Below are positions 20,342 through 27,826 of a stretch of 64,000 nt of DNA, in pieces. Under the pieces are notes generated by a model, which worked only from the letters and a program-made list of their open reading frames with translations, had not been told where the DNA came from and made no database searches. The stretch spans positions 34,457-98,456 of the forward strand of contig JBMLQL010000025.1 in NCBI GenBank assembly GCA_049241565.1, read 5' to 3'. Every line of letters begins with the position of its first letter. The stretch's first letter is position 1. The position numbers and the translations under genes are program-made. Source of the DNA: DZBG01 sp049241565 (GTDB lineage: Bacteria; Bdellovibrionota; Bacteriovoracia; Bacteriovoracales; Bacteriovoracaceae).

Positions 20342-20710
20342 ATGATTCAACAACAGACAAACCTTGATGTTGCAGATAACTCAGGTGCAAAAACTGTTCA
20401 GTGTATTAAAGTTCTTGGCGGTTCTAAAAGAATGTCTGCCAATATCGGAGATGTCATTGTAGTAGCAGTTCAAACAGCTATATCTGGTGGAAAAGTAAAA
20501 AAAGGTGACGTAAAAAAAGCAGTAATCGTAAGAACTGTTTACCCTGTTAAAAGAGAAGATGGTTCATACATCAACTTCGATACAAACAGTGTAGTTTTAC
20601 TAGCCGCAAATAATGAACCTATTGGGACTCGTATTTTTGGGCCAGTAGCACGTGAACTTAGAAATAAAAACTTTACTAAGATTTGTTCACTTGCTCACGA
20701 AGTGCTCTAA
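20342..20710 (+). CDS. rplN: 50S ribosomal protein L14
   Basis: The 122-residue product is L14, which contributes to inter-subunit bridges near helix 44. The N-terminal MIQQQTNLDVADNSGAKTVQC, here spanning residues 1-21, and the C-terminal GTRIFGPVARELR motif are strongly conserved. Length is exactly the bacterial norm. RBS AGAGGTA precedes ATG. It opens what is the spc operon in enterobacteria, but no promoter or terminator is visible here. Confidence 0.98.
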   Translation: MIQQQTNLDVADNSGAKTVQCIKVLGGSKRMSANIGDVIVVAVQTAISGGKVKKGDVKKAVIVRTVYPVKREDGSYINFDTNSVVLLAANNEPIGTRIFGPVARELRNKNFTKICSLAHEVL

Positions 20711-20738
20711 TCAGCGAGTTTTAAGTTAAGAGGAAAGT

Positions 20739-21050
20739 ATGCAAAAGATTAAAGTAAACGACACAGTGCTTGTTCTTGCTGGAAAAGATAAGAGCAAACA
20801 AGGAAAAGTTAAGGCGATTAACTTTAAAACTAATCGTGTAGTTGTTGAAGGTGTTAACGTTTTTAAAAAAGCGACAAAACCTTCTCAGCAAAACCCTCAA
20901 GGGGGAATTGTTGATCTTGAGAAAGCAATCCACATCAGCAATGTTGCTCTTGTAGATTCTAAATCAGGAAAAGCAACACGCGTTAAGATTAAAGAAGTTA
21001 GTGGTAAAAAAGTAAGAGTTGCTGCAAAAAGCGGTAATGAAATTAAATAA
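20739..21050 (+). CDS. rplX: 50S ribosomal protein L24
   Basis: The 103-residue product is L24, an assembly initiator that binds the 5' end of 23S rRNA. It has a KOW motif at the N-terminus (VNDTVLVLAGKDKSKQGKV) followed by VVVEGVNVFKKATKPSQQNPQGG. Length is normal. RBS AAGAGGA precedes ATG 20739; rplE follows 13 bases later. Confidence 0.97.
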   Translation: MQKIKVNDTVLVLAGKDKSKQGKVKAINFKTNRVVVEGVNVFKKATKPSQQNPQGGIVDLEKAIHISNVALVDSKSGKATRVKIKEVSGKKVRVAAKSGNEIK

Positions 21051-21063
21051 TTGAGGTCCTGAC

Positions 21064-21606
21064 ATGGCACGCTTAAAAGCTCTGTATCAATCAGAGATAA
21101 AAAAACAACTGATGGAGAAGTACAAGTACGGAAACGTTCATCAGATTCCTAAGCTAGAAAAAATCATTGTAAACTGCGTTACTCGTGAGGCAGTTACTAA
21201 CGGTAAAATCGTTGAATCAATCGTAGAAGATCTTGCTACAGTAACTGGCCAGAAGCCAGTTGTTGCTAAAGCAAAAAAATCAATCGCTTCATTCAAACTT
21301 CGCCAAGGCCAAGCTCTTGGTGCTTTCGTTACTCTACGTGGCGAACAAATGTATGAATTCCTTGATCGTTTAATTAACTTTTCTCTTCCTCGCGTAAAAG
21401 ACTTTCGCGGTCTTTCACCTAAAGGGTTCGATGGAAAAGGTAACTATACAATGGGTGTTAAAGAGCAAATTATGTTCCCAGAAATTAACTACGATAAAAT
21501 TGAAAAAGTTCGTGGTATGGGAATTAGCTTTGTAACAACTGCTACTAACAATGAAGAAGGCCGCGAAATGCTAAAACTTTTCGGCATGCCTTTTAGAGAA
21601 AGATAA
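21064..21606 (+). CDS. rplE: 50S ribosomal protein L5
   Basis: The 180-residue product is L5, which brings 5S rRNA into the large subunit together with L18 and L25 and touches P-site tRNA. VHQIPKLEKIIVNCV, AKKSIASFKLRQGQALGAFVTLRG and the C-terminal GMGISFVTTATNNEE segments are typical. Length matches the family (about 179). RBS is TGAGGT. Confidence 0.98.
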   Translation: MARLKALYQSEIKKQLMEKYKYGNVHQIPKLEKIIVNCVTREAVTNGKIVESIVEDLATVTGQKPVVAKAKKSIASFKLRQGQALGAFVTLRGEQMYEFLDRLINFSLPRVKDFRGLSPKGFDGKGNYTMGVKEQIMFPEINYDKIEKVRGMGISFVTTATNNEEGREMLKLFGMPFRER

Positions 21607-21619
21607 GAAGGAACATTGT

Positions 21620-21925
21620 ATGGCTAAATTAAGTACAGTAATTAAAAATAACAAACGCGCAAAGCTTGCAGCTAAATATGCTCCTCTTAGAGCTGAACTT
21701 AGAGCGAAAGCTATTGATGCAAAACTTTCTGATGAAGAAAGAGATGCAGCAAGAGCTAAGCTTCAAAAGCTACCTCGTAACGGTCACTTAAATAGAGTTC
21801 GTAATCGTTGTGAACTAACAGGTAGATCAAGAGCGGTGTACAGAGATTTCAAACTGTGCCGTAACAAATTCAGAGAGCTAGCACTTCAGGGATTAATTCC
21901 TGGTGTGACTAAAGCTAGCTGGTAA
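21620..21925 (+). CDS. rpsN: 30S ribosomal protein S14 (zinc-independent, long form)
   Basis: The 101-residue product is S14 of the long type. It has only two cysteines (in RCELTGR and KLCRNKF), so the four-cysteine zinc site of the short form is absent. This contrasts with L36 at 26852, which keeps its zinc ligands. S14 is a late-assembling 30S head protein near S3 and S10. The start follows AGAAGGA. Order rplE-rpsN-rpsH is standard. Confidence 0.97.
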   Translation: MAKLSTVIKNNKRAKLAAKYAPLRAELRAKAIDAKLSDEERDAARAKLQKLPRNGHLNRVRNRCELTGRSRAVYRDFKLCRNKFRELALQGLIPGVTKASW

Positions 21926-21941
21926 GAAGGAGAATCAATTT

Positions 21942-22325
21942 ATGATGACAGATCCTGTAGCAGATATGCTAACAAGAATTAGAAACGGTAGCAAAGCCGG
22001 TTTAGATAAAGTAGATGTTCCTGCTTCAAAATTGAAAGCAAACATTTGCAAAGTTCTAAAAGAAGAAGGATTTATTAAGTCTTTCAAAATCGTGGCAAAG
22101 TCACCATCTGACATCTCAATTAAAGTTGGGATTAAAGAAGGCGGAATTGCTGGTATCAAACGTGTTTCGACTCCAGGTCTTCGCGTGTACAAAGGGTATA
22201 CAGAAATGCCACGCGTACTAAGTGGTCTTGGTGTTTCAGTAGTATCAACATCTGCTGGGATTATGTCTTCACGTAAAGCTGTCGAGAAAAAACTCGGTGG
22301 TGAAATCCTTTGTAACGTTTGGTAG
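21942..22325 (+). CDS. rpsH: 30S ribosomal protein S8
   Basis: The 127-residue product is S8, a primary binder of the central domain of 16S rRNA. DPVADMLTRIRNGSKAG and the C-terminal GLGVSVVSTSAGIMSSRKA are diagnostic. The first of two adjacent ATG codons (21942) is 8 bases from AAGGAGA and is preferred. In Escherichia coli S8 represses the spc operon through a site near rplE; I could not recognise such a site here. Confidence 0.98.
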   Translation: MMTDPVADMLTRIRNGSKAGLDKVDVPASKLKANICKVLKEEGFIKSFKIVAKSPSDISIKVGIKEGGIAGIKRVSTPGLRVYKGYTEMPRVLSGLGVSVVSTSAGIMSSRKAVEKKLGGEILCNVW

Positions 22326-22334
22326 GAGTGAGTT

Positions 22335-22874
22335 ATGTCACGTATTGGAAAACAGCCTATTAATGTTCCTGAAAAAGTTGAAGTTAAACTTAACGGGAAC
22401 AATATTGATGTTAAAGGACCTAAGGGTCAGTTAACTTATACATTTAAAAACTTAGTTAAGATTGAAAAAGCTGACAAAGTACTTAACGTACTTCCAGCAA
22501 ATGATTCAACAGAAGCGAAAGCTTTCTGGGGTCTTTCAAGAACAATTTTAAGTAATATGGTAAACGGTGTAACAACTGGTTTCACTAGAACTCTAGAGTT
22601 CAACGGTGTTGGTTATAAGGCAGCTGTTTCAGGAACTAACCTGACGCTTAACCTTGGCTACTCTCACCCAATTGAATATAAACTTCCAAAAGGTGTTGAA
22701 GCTAAGGTTGAGAAAAACTCAATCATCTTTAGTGGATGCGATAAGGAACTAGTAGGGTTTGTAGCTGCACAAGTTCGCTCATTCCGTGAGCCAGAGCCAT
22801 ATAAAGGAAAAGGTCTTAAGTATTCTGATGAAACAATCATTAGAAAAGCCGGTAAAACAGGCGCTAAGAAGTAA
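22335..22874 (+). CDS. rplF: 50S ribosomal protein L6
   Basis: The 179-residue product is L6, made of two similar domains and located near the factor-binding site. It begins MSRIGKQPINVPEKVEV and carries the conserved C-terminal block RSFREPEPYKGKGLKYSDE. Length is normal. RBS GGAGTGAG overlaps the end region of rpsH 10 bases upstream. Confidence 0.98.
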   Translation: MSRIGKQPINVPEKVEVKLNGNNIDVKGPKGQLTYTFKNLVKIEKADKVLNVLPANDSTEAKAFWGLSRTILSNMVNGVTTGFTRTLEFNGVGYKAAVSGTNLTLNLGYSHPIEYKLPKGVEAKVEKNSIIFSGCDKELVGFVAAQVRSFREPEPYKGKGLKYSDETIIRKAGKTGAKK

Positions 22875-22887
22875 TAGGTAAAAAATT

Positions 22888-23262
22888 ATGAGAAAAAATC
22901 TTGCAAAAATTAAGAATCCAACAAAAGCGAAAGAAGCTAGAAGAAAGCTCTCTATCCGTAAAAAAGTTATCGGAAGTGCTGATCGTCCACGTCTTTGTGT
23001 GACTAAATCAAACAAGCACCTTCGTGTACAAATCGTAGATGATGCTAAATCAACGACTCTTTTTTCTGTCCAAACTTTTGGAAAAGAAAAAGCAGCTGAT
23101 CAAGCAAATCTTGAAGGCGCGAAGAAAGTTGGAGCTGCTGTTTCGGGCTTACTTAAAAAGAAAAATATTACTCAAGCCGTTTTCGATCGTAATGGTAAGC
23201 AGTACACGGGTGTTATCAAGGCCCTTGCTGATGCAGTTAGAGAGAACGGTATTCAAATGTAA
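22888..23262 (+). CDS. rplR: 50S ribosomal protein L18
   Basis: The 124-residue product is L18, a 5S rRNA-binding protein. The basic N-terminus (ARRKLSIRKKVIG) precedes the core RPRLCVTKSNKHLRVQIVDD and ends with GKQYTGVIKALADAVRENGI. RBS is a weak ATAGGT. It is followed 13 bases later by rpsE. Confidence 0.97.
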   Translation: MRKNLAKIKNPTKAKEARRKLSIRKKVIGSADRPRLCVTKSNKHLRVQIVDDAKSTTLFSVQTFGKEKAADQANLEGAKKVGAAVSGLLKKKNITQAVFDRNGKQYTGVIKALADAVRENGIQM

Positions 23263-23275
23263 TTAAGAGGAAAGT

Positions 23276-23908
23276 ATGAGCGAAGAAACACAAAACGATA
23301 ATGTTGAAACAAACGAAACTGATGCGAAGAAAGGCGGCAAGAAAAGAGCCCCTAGACCTTCGAACAACGATAAGAAACCAGCAAAAGCTCAAGCTTCAGC
23401 TGATGGTATGGCCGTTGATCTTGAAGAGCGCGTAGTTGCAGTTAACCGAGTTGCTAAAGTTGTTAAGGGTGGACGTAGATTTTCTTTCGCCGCTCTTATC
23501 GTTGTAGGCGATAAAAACGGTAAAGTTGGATACGGTCTTGGTAAAGCAAAAGAAGTTCCTGATGCTATCCGTAAGGCTGGTCAAAAAGCTTCAAAGCGTA
23601 TGATCAAAGTATCTATCGAAAACGGAACTATCCCTCACGAAATTCTTGGCGAATTTGGTGCTGGTAAAGTTCTTCTTAAACCTGCTGGAGACGGTACAGG
23701 GATTAAGGCAGCTGGTGCTTGCCGTTCAATCCTAGAGCTCGCTGGTGTTAAGAACGTACTTACTAAATCTCTACGTGGATCAAATCCACATAACATTGTA
23801 AAAGCTACTTTTCATGCCTTAAAAGGCTTGAGATCACTCGAGGAAATTGCTACTGCTCGTGGTGCTCAAGCTAAAGGTCTGAGACTTAAAGCCAAAGCTA
23901 CAAAATAA
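23276..23908 (+). CDS. rpsE: 30S ribosomal protein S5 with a charged N-terminal extension
   Basis: The 210-residue product has the S5 double-stranded RNA-binding domain (EERVVAVNRVAKVVKGGRR, then ALIVVGDKNGKVGYGLGKA) and C-terminal domain (GTGIKAAGACRSILELAGV). The usual bacterial length is about 165. The surplus is an N-terminal tail of about 45 residues, first acidic and then lysine/proline-rich. S5 supports translational accuracy and mRNA entry. AAGAGGA 6 bases before ATG 23276 supports the long start. A GTG/ATG nearer the core exists (MAVDLEE) but lacks a good RBS. Confidence 0.96.
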   Translation: MSEETQNDNVETNETDAKKGGKKRAPRPSNNDKKPAKAQASADGMAVDLEERVVAVNRVAKVVKGGRRFSFAALIVVGDKNGKVGYGLGKAKEVPDAIRKAGQKASKRMIKVSIENGTIPHEILGEFGAGKVLLKPAGDGTGIKAAGACRSILELAGVKNVLTKSLRGSNPHNIVKATFHALKGLRSLEEIATARGAQAKGLRLKAKATK

Positions 23909-23918
23909 TAGGTGACGT

Positions 23919-24098
23919 ATGAATAAGCAGATCACACTTAAGCTAATTAAAAGCACAATTGGTTGTACTGAAAAACAAAAAGCAACGATTAAAGGCCTAG
24001 GTCTTAGAAAGATTAACCACGTAAGAACTCTTGAGAATACTCCTGCAGTACGTGGAATGATCAAAGCTATGATCCAATGGGTCGAAATCGTTAAATAA
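23919..24098 (+). CDS. rpmD: 50S ribosomal protein L30
   Basis: This short gene encodes 59 residues beginning MNKQITLKLIKSTIGCTEKQ and including KGLGLRKINHVRTLENTPAV, which is the L30 signature. Length is exactly that of bacterial L30. It lies between rpsE and rplO, its standard place. A GGTGA motif precedes ATG 23919, and rplO starts 18 bases after its stop. Confidence 0.95.
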   Translation: MNKQITLKLIKSTIGCTEKQKATIKGLGLRKINHVRTLENTPAVRGMIKAMIQWVEIVK

Positions 24099-24115
24099 TT
24101 GAGATAGAGGTTGTT

Positions 24116-24568
24116 ATGTTGACTCTTAAAAATCTTCAAAGTCCAGGCGCTCACAAAAATATTAAGCGTATTGGCCGTGGTCAGGGTTCTGGTCAAGGTA
24201 CTCAAGCCGGTAAAGGTCATAAAGGACAAAAAGCTAGAAATGGCGGCGGAATTCGTATCGGGTTTGAGGGTGGACAAATGCCACTTTACCGTCGATTACC
24301 AAAAGTCGGTTTCAATAATAGCGTCTTTGCTACTGTTTATGCCGTTATCAACTTAGAAAAATTAGCTGAAAAATTCGATAAAGAGCCTGTTACTAAGGCA
24401 TCTCTTATTGATAAAGGCTTCCTAAGTGGTGCAAACAAGCATCTTCCTATTAAGATCCTTGCAAAAGGTGAATTTAATAAGGCTCTTACCTTTAAAGGTA
24501 TTGAAAAATTCTCTGCAAAAGCTTTAGAATTGATCAAAAAAGCTGGCGGCTCAGTAGAGAACGCTTAA
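24116..24568 (+). CDS. rplO: 50S ribosomal protein L15
   Basis: The 150-residue product is L15, a late-assembly 50S protein with a long glycine-rich, basic N-terminal arm (RIGRGQGSGQGTQAGKGHKG, residues about 20-39). The C-terminal globular domain ends with KAGGSVENA. RBS AGAGGT precedes ATG 24116. It is followed 23 bases later by secY, as in most bacteria. Confidence 0.97.
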   Translation: MLTLKNLQSPGAHKNIKRIGRGQGSGQGTQAGKGHKGQKARNGGGIRIGFEGGQMPLYRRLPKVGFNNSVFATVYAVINLEKLAEKFDKEPVTKASLIDKGFLSGANKHLPIKILAKGEFNKALTFKGIEKFSAKALELIKKAGGSVENA

Positions 24569-24590
24569 TTTAAGCCTGAGGAAGACAAGG

Positions 24591-25907
24591 ATGACGACAC
24601 TCTCTAAGTTAGAAGAACTTAAGAAGAAAGTATTTTTCACAATTTTAATGCTAGGTGTATATAGAGTAGCAACCCAGGTTCCAACACCAGGAATCGACGG
24701 TGCTGCTCTTTCTTCATTCTTTGAAGGAATGAAGGGATCTATCTTTAGCGTGTTTAACACGTTTTCTGGTGGAGCTCTTGAGAGATTCTCAGTACTCGCA
24801 TTAGGGATCATGCCTTATATTACTTCTTCAATTATCTTCAGCCTTCTTTCATACTCAATCCCTGCTTTGGGTGAGTTACAGAAAGAAGCTGATGGGCATA
24901 AGAAAATATCTCAGTACACAAGATATGCCACAGTTCTTCTTTGTATATTCCAAGGATACGGATTAGCCGTTGGTCTTGAGAATATTAAAAGTCCAAATGG
25001 TCTTCCAGTGGTCATCGATCCTGGTTTCGGTTTCAGATTTTTAACAGTAGTAAGCTTAACTGCAGGAACAATGTTCGTTATGTGGTTAGGTGAGCAGATT
25101 ACTGAACGTGGGATTGGTAATGGTATCAGCTTAATTATCTTTGCTGGTATCGCTGCAGGAATTCCTCGTGGATTAGGAGATACATTAAATCTTCTTCAAA
25201 ATGGTGAACTAAATCTTGTTACTCTTCTTATTGTTCTTGCAGTGATGCTTGGATCTTTTTGGTTCATCATCTATGTAGAGCGTGGATTCAGAAAAGTACC
25301 AGTTCAATACGCAAAGCGTGTTGTGAATAATAGAGTTTTTGGGGGGCAATCGTCTCACCTTCCAATTAAAGTAAATATCTCTGGCGTTATGCCACCGATT
25401 TTTGCTTCTGCTCTTCTTGGTTTTCCGACGACAATTTCACAGTTTATTCCGCAGGAGAGTCCTGCAAAAGTATACTTCTCTCAGATTGAGCAAATGTTCT
25501 ATCCAGGCCGTATGCTCTATAATGTTACTTTCATTGCGCTGATTGTTTTCTTTGCTTATTTTTACTCAACGATTCAGTTCAAAACTGATGACGTTTCTGA
25601 GTCTCTTAAGAAAAATGGTGGGTTCATTCCAGGAATCCGTCCAGGAGAGCAAACAGCTGATTTTTTAAACAATGTTGTTAGTAGACTTACATTAGTTGGA
25701 GCTATTTATGTTTCAGCGATCTGTCTTCTTCCTGCAGTCTTGTTTAATTATGCAAAAGTACCGTTCTATTTTGGTGGTACTTCACTACTTATCTTAGTTG
25801 GTGTAGCGATCGATACTATGGCGCAAGCTGAAAGCTTTATGATTTCTCAGCGTCTTGATACTGCATACAAAGTAAGAGGTAAGTATTCTGGGGCGAAAAG
25901 GTTTTAA
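24591..25907 (+). CDS. secY: Protein translocase subunit SecY
   Basis: The 438-residue polytopic membrane protein is the channel subunit of the Sec translocon. About ten hydrophobic helices are visible. The conserved cytoplasmic loop VERGFRKVPVQYAKR, the plug-region start GGALERFSVLALGIMPYI, and the C-terminal loop NGGFIPGIRPGEQTADFL all match. It works with SecE and SecG, and with SecA or the ribosome. The gene follows rplO and its TAA stop (25905-25907) directly abuts the adk start region, indicating coupling. Confidence 0.98.
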   Translation: MTTLSKLEELKKKVFFTILMLGVYRVATQVPTPGIDGAALSSFFEGMKGSIFSVFNTFSGGALERFSVLALGIMPYITSSIIFSLLSYSIPALGELQKEADGHKKISQYTRYATVLLCIFQGYGLAVGLENIKSPNGLPVVIDPGFGFRFLTVVSLTAGTMFVMWLGEQITERGIGNGISLIIFAGIAAGIPRGLGDTLNLLQNGELNLVTLLIVLAVMLGSFWFIIYVERGFRKVPVQYAKRVVNNRVFGGQSSHLPIKVNISGVMPPIFASALLGFPTTISQFIPQESPAKVYFSQIEQMFYPGRMLYNVTFIALIVFFAYFYSTIQFKTDDVSESLKKNGGFIPGIRPGEQTADFLNNVVSRLTLVGAIYVSAICLLPAVLFNYAKVPFYFGGTSLLILVGVAIDTMAQAESFMISQRLDTAYKVRGKYSGAKRF

Positions 25908-25910
25908 GTG

Positions 25911-26546
25911 ATGAAGTCACATTTGATTTTCATCGGAGCACCAGGATCAGGAAAAGGAACTCAGGCAGCAAAGCTCGTTTCACTCAAAGGCCTCAAGCAA
26001 GTCTCTACAGGAGATCTTTTGCGTGGGGAGATTGCTAAGGGAACTGAGCTTGGAAAAGAAGTAAAAGCAGTTATGGACGCAGGGAATCTTGTTTCTGATG
26101 ACCTAGTTGTGAGACTACTTCGTGCCAATATTAATTTAGCATCTGAACAGTATATATTTGACGGGTACCCAAGAAACTTAGCTCAGGCCCAAACGCTTGA
26201 TAATGAAGTTCTCAAAGGTGTAAAAGCGACTGCAGTTTATTTTGATATTGATCTTAATAAACTAGTAGAGAGGCTCACTAACCGTCGTACTTGTAAAGAT
26301 TGCGGTAGTATTTATAATTTGATCTCTAAGAAGCCTAAGATAGAAGGCGTATGTGATAGTTGCGGCAGTACCAATTTGGTACAAAGAGCTGACGACAAAG
26401 AAGACGTGATCCGTAACCGCCTGGAAGTATTCCAGCAAACGGTTGATCCTGTACTGAATTATTACAAACAATCGAATAGATTGGTGGTTTTAGATGCAGA
26501 TCAGGGTGAGGATGCGATCTTTAGCAAGATTTCGTCAATTTTGTGA
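25911..26546 (+). CDS. adk: Adenylate kinase with zinc-binding lid
   Basis: The 211-residue enzyme interconverts ATP, AMP and ADP. The P-loop GAPGSGKGTQA, the AMP-binding FDGYPRN and the lid domain are present. The lid has four cysteines in two pairs (CKDC and CDSC), the structural zinc form found in Gram-positives and many deltaproteobacteria-like lineages. A GTG at 25908 touches the secY stop, but the ATG at 25911 is preferred. map, which usually follows adk, is missing here. Confidence 0.97.
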   Translation: MKSHLIFIGAPGSGKGTQAAKLVSLKGLKQVSTGDLLRGEIAKGTELGKEVKAVMDAGNLVSDDLVVRLLRANINLASEQYIFDGYPRNLAQAQTLDNEVLKGVKATAVYFDIDLNKLVERLTNRRTCKDCGSIYNLISKKPKIEGVCDSCGSTNLVQRADDKEDVIRNRLEVFQQTVDPVLNYYKQSNRLVVLDADQGEDAIFSKISSIL

Positions 26547-26567
26547 CGTATTCGTTTAGAAAAGACA

Positions 26568-26596
26568 TTGTCGAATAGATTTTATTTTTATATAAG
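26568..26596 (+). promoter_or_regulatory. Candidate sigma70 promoter for infA
   Basis: TTGTCG (26568-26573) is separated by 17 bases from TATAAG (26591-26596), 4/6 and 5/6 matches to the consensus. It lies in the 78-base gap between adk and infA, the widest gap in this part of the block. Transcription would begin near 26603, about 22 bases before the infA start. Confidence 0.45.
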
Positions 26597-26624
26597 GTCA
26601 CTTACTTTTTTTGGAATTTAGAAA

Positions 26625-26849
26625 ATGGCAGAATCTGCAGACACGATTGAAGTGGAAGGCGAAGTTGTTGAACTCCTTCCCAATACTCGTTTTAGAGTGA
26701 AAATCCCTAATGGTCATATTGTATTGGCTCATATTAGTGGAAAGATGAGAATGAATTTTATCAAGATCCTTCCTGGTGATAAGGTTGTGGTCGAAATAAG
26801 TAAATACGACCTAGATAAAGGCCGAATAATTTTTAGAAGCAAGGGTTAA
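26625..26849 (+). CDS. infA: Translation initiation factor IF-1
   Basis: The 74-residue product is a single OB-fold (S1-type) protein that binds the A site of the 30S subunit during initiation. The segments EGEVVELLPNTRFRVKIPNG and ISGKMRMNFIKILPGDKV are characteristic. No clear Shine-Dalgarno sequence precedes ATG 26625 (the upstream is GGAATTTAGAAA, with GGAA at 10 bases). It lies between adk and rpmJ as in many bacteria and probably has its own promoter as well. Confidence 0.96.
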   Translation: MAESADTIEVEGEVVELLPNTRFRVKIPNGHIVLAHISGKMRMNFIKILPGDKVVVEISKYDLDKGRIIFRSKG

Positions 26850-26851
26850 TC

Positions 26852-26968
26852 ATGAAAGTAAGATCATCGGTGAAAAACATTTGTAAAGACTGCAAAGTTG
26901 TAAAACGCAAAGGCGTTCTACGAGTAATTTGTAAAACAAATCCAAAACATAAGCAAAAACAAGGCTAG
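26852..26968 (+). CDS. rpmJ: 50S ribosomal protein L36 (zinc-binding form)
   Basis: This short gene encodes 38 residues, MKVRSSVKNICKDCKVVKRK followed by a region ending CKTNPKHKQKQG. The C-x2-C, later C and H ligands are complete, so this is the zinc-binding (C+) form. L36 helps organise helices of 23S rRNA late in assembly. It starts 2 bases after the infA stop and is followed 12 bases later by rpsM, the standard alpha-operon order. Confidence 0.95.
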   Translation: MKVRSSVKNICKDCKVVKRKGVLRVICKTNPKHKQKQG

Positions 26969-26980
26969 TAGGGGAATATT

Positions 26981-27361
26981 ATGGCACGTTTATTAGGTGT
27001 AGATTTACCTCGTAATAAAGTAATGAGAGTTGCTCTCCGTTCACTTTATGGTGTAGGTCCAAAGGTAGCAAATGACGTTCTTGCAGCAGCAGGAATCGAT
27101 CCACAAAAAAGTTCAAATGACATTTCTGAAGAAGAAGTTCAGCAGATTCGTGCATGCCTTGAAGGTTATGCAGTTGAAGGTGATCTTCGTCGTGAAGTAG
27201 GGTTGAACATTAAGCGTCTTAAAGATCTTGGTTGTTACCGTGGTATCCGCCATAGAAAAGGTCTTCCAGTTCGCGGGCAAAGAACTCATACGAATGCTCG
27301 TACACGTAAAGGTCCTGCTGTTGCAATCGCAGGTAAAAAATCAATCAAAGCGATGAAATAA
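26981..27361 (+). CDS. rpsM: 30S ribosomal protein S13
   Basis: The 126-residue product is S13, which bridges the 30S head to the 50S subunit and touches P-site tRNA through its basic tail. GVDLPRNKVMRVALRSLYGV and the C-terminal RHRKGLPVRGQRTHTNART are the family signatures. RBS AGGGGA precedes ATG 26981. rpsK follows after 11 bases. Confidence 0.98.
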   Translation: MARLLGVDLPRNKVMRVALRSLYGVGPKVANDVLAAAGIDPQKSSNDISEEEVQQIRACLEGYAVEGDLRREVGLNIKRLKDLGCYRGIRHRKGLPVRGQRTHTNARTRKGPAVAIAGKKSIKAMK

Positions 27362-27372
27362 GGTAGGAACAT

Positions 27373-27792
27373 ATGGCAGTTACAAATCAGCAGGCGAATA
27401 ACAACGCTAAAAATGCTAAGACAACAAAGAAAAAAGCTAAGAAAAATATCTCTCACGGTACATGTCACATTCATGCATCTTTCAACAACACAATCGTAAC
27501 GATTTCTGATGTTGATGGAAATGCTGTTGCTTGGGCATCTGCTGGTGGTCTAGGTTTCCGTGGATCTAAAAAATCTACTCCATTTGCTGCTCAGGTTGCT
27601 TCTCAAGAAGCGGCTAAAAAAGCTCAGGAGCACGGACTTTCTTCAGTTGAAGTTAAAGTTAAAGGTCCAGGTGCAGGACGTGAGAACGCAATTCGCGCTC
27701 TTTTAGCTGCAGGACTTAGAATTACTTCAGTGGCCGACAAATCACCAATGCCTCACAATGGCTGTCGCGCACCAAAAAGAAGAAGAGTGTAA
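27373..27792 (+). CDS. rpsK: 30S ribosomal protein S11
   Basis: The 139-residue product is S11 of the 30S platform. The core FNNTIVTISDVDGNAVAWAS and the C-terminal DKSPMPHNGCRAPKRRRV are diagnostic. The N-terminus has an asparagine/lysine-rich tail of about 30 residues, somewhat longer than usual. RBS is AGGTAGGA. In most bacteria rpsD (S4) follows; here the next gene is rpoA after 34 bases. Confidence 0.98.
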   Translation: MAVTNQQANNNAKNAKTTKKKAKKNISHGTCHIHASFNNTIVTISDVDGNAVAWASAGGLGFRGSKKSTPFAAQVASQEAAKKAQEHGLSSVEVKVKGPGAGRENAIRALLAAGLRITSVADKSPMPHNGCRAPKRRRV

Positions 27793-27826
27793 TCTAAGAC
27801 TGATTTACGAAAAGGGAGTGTAATTG

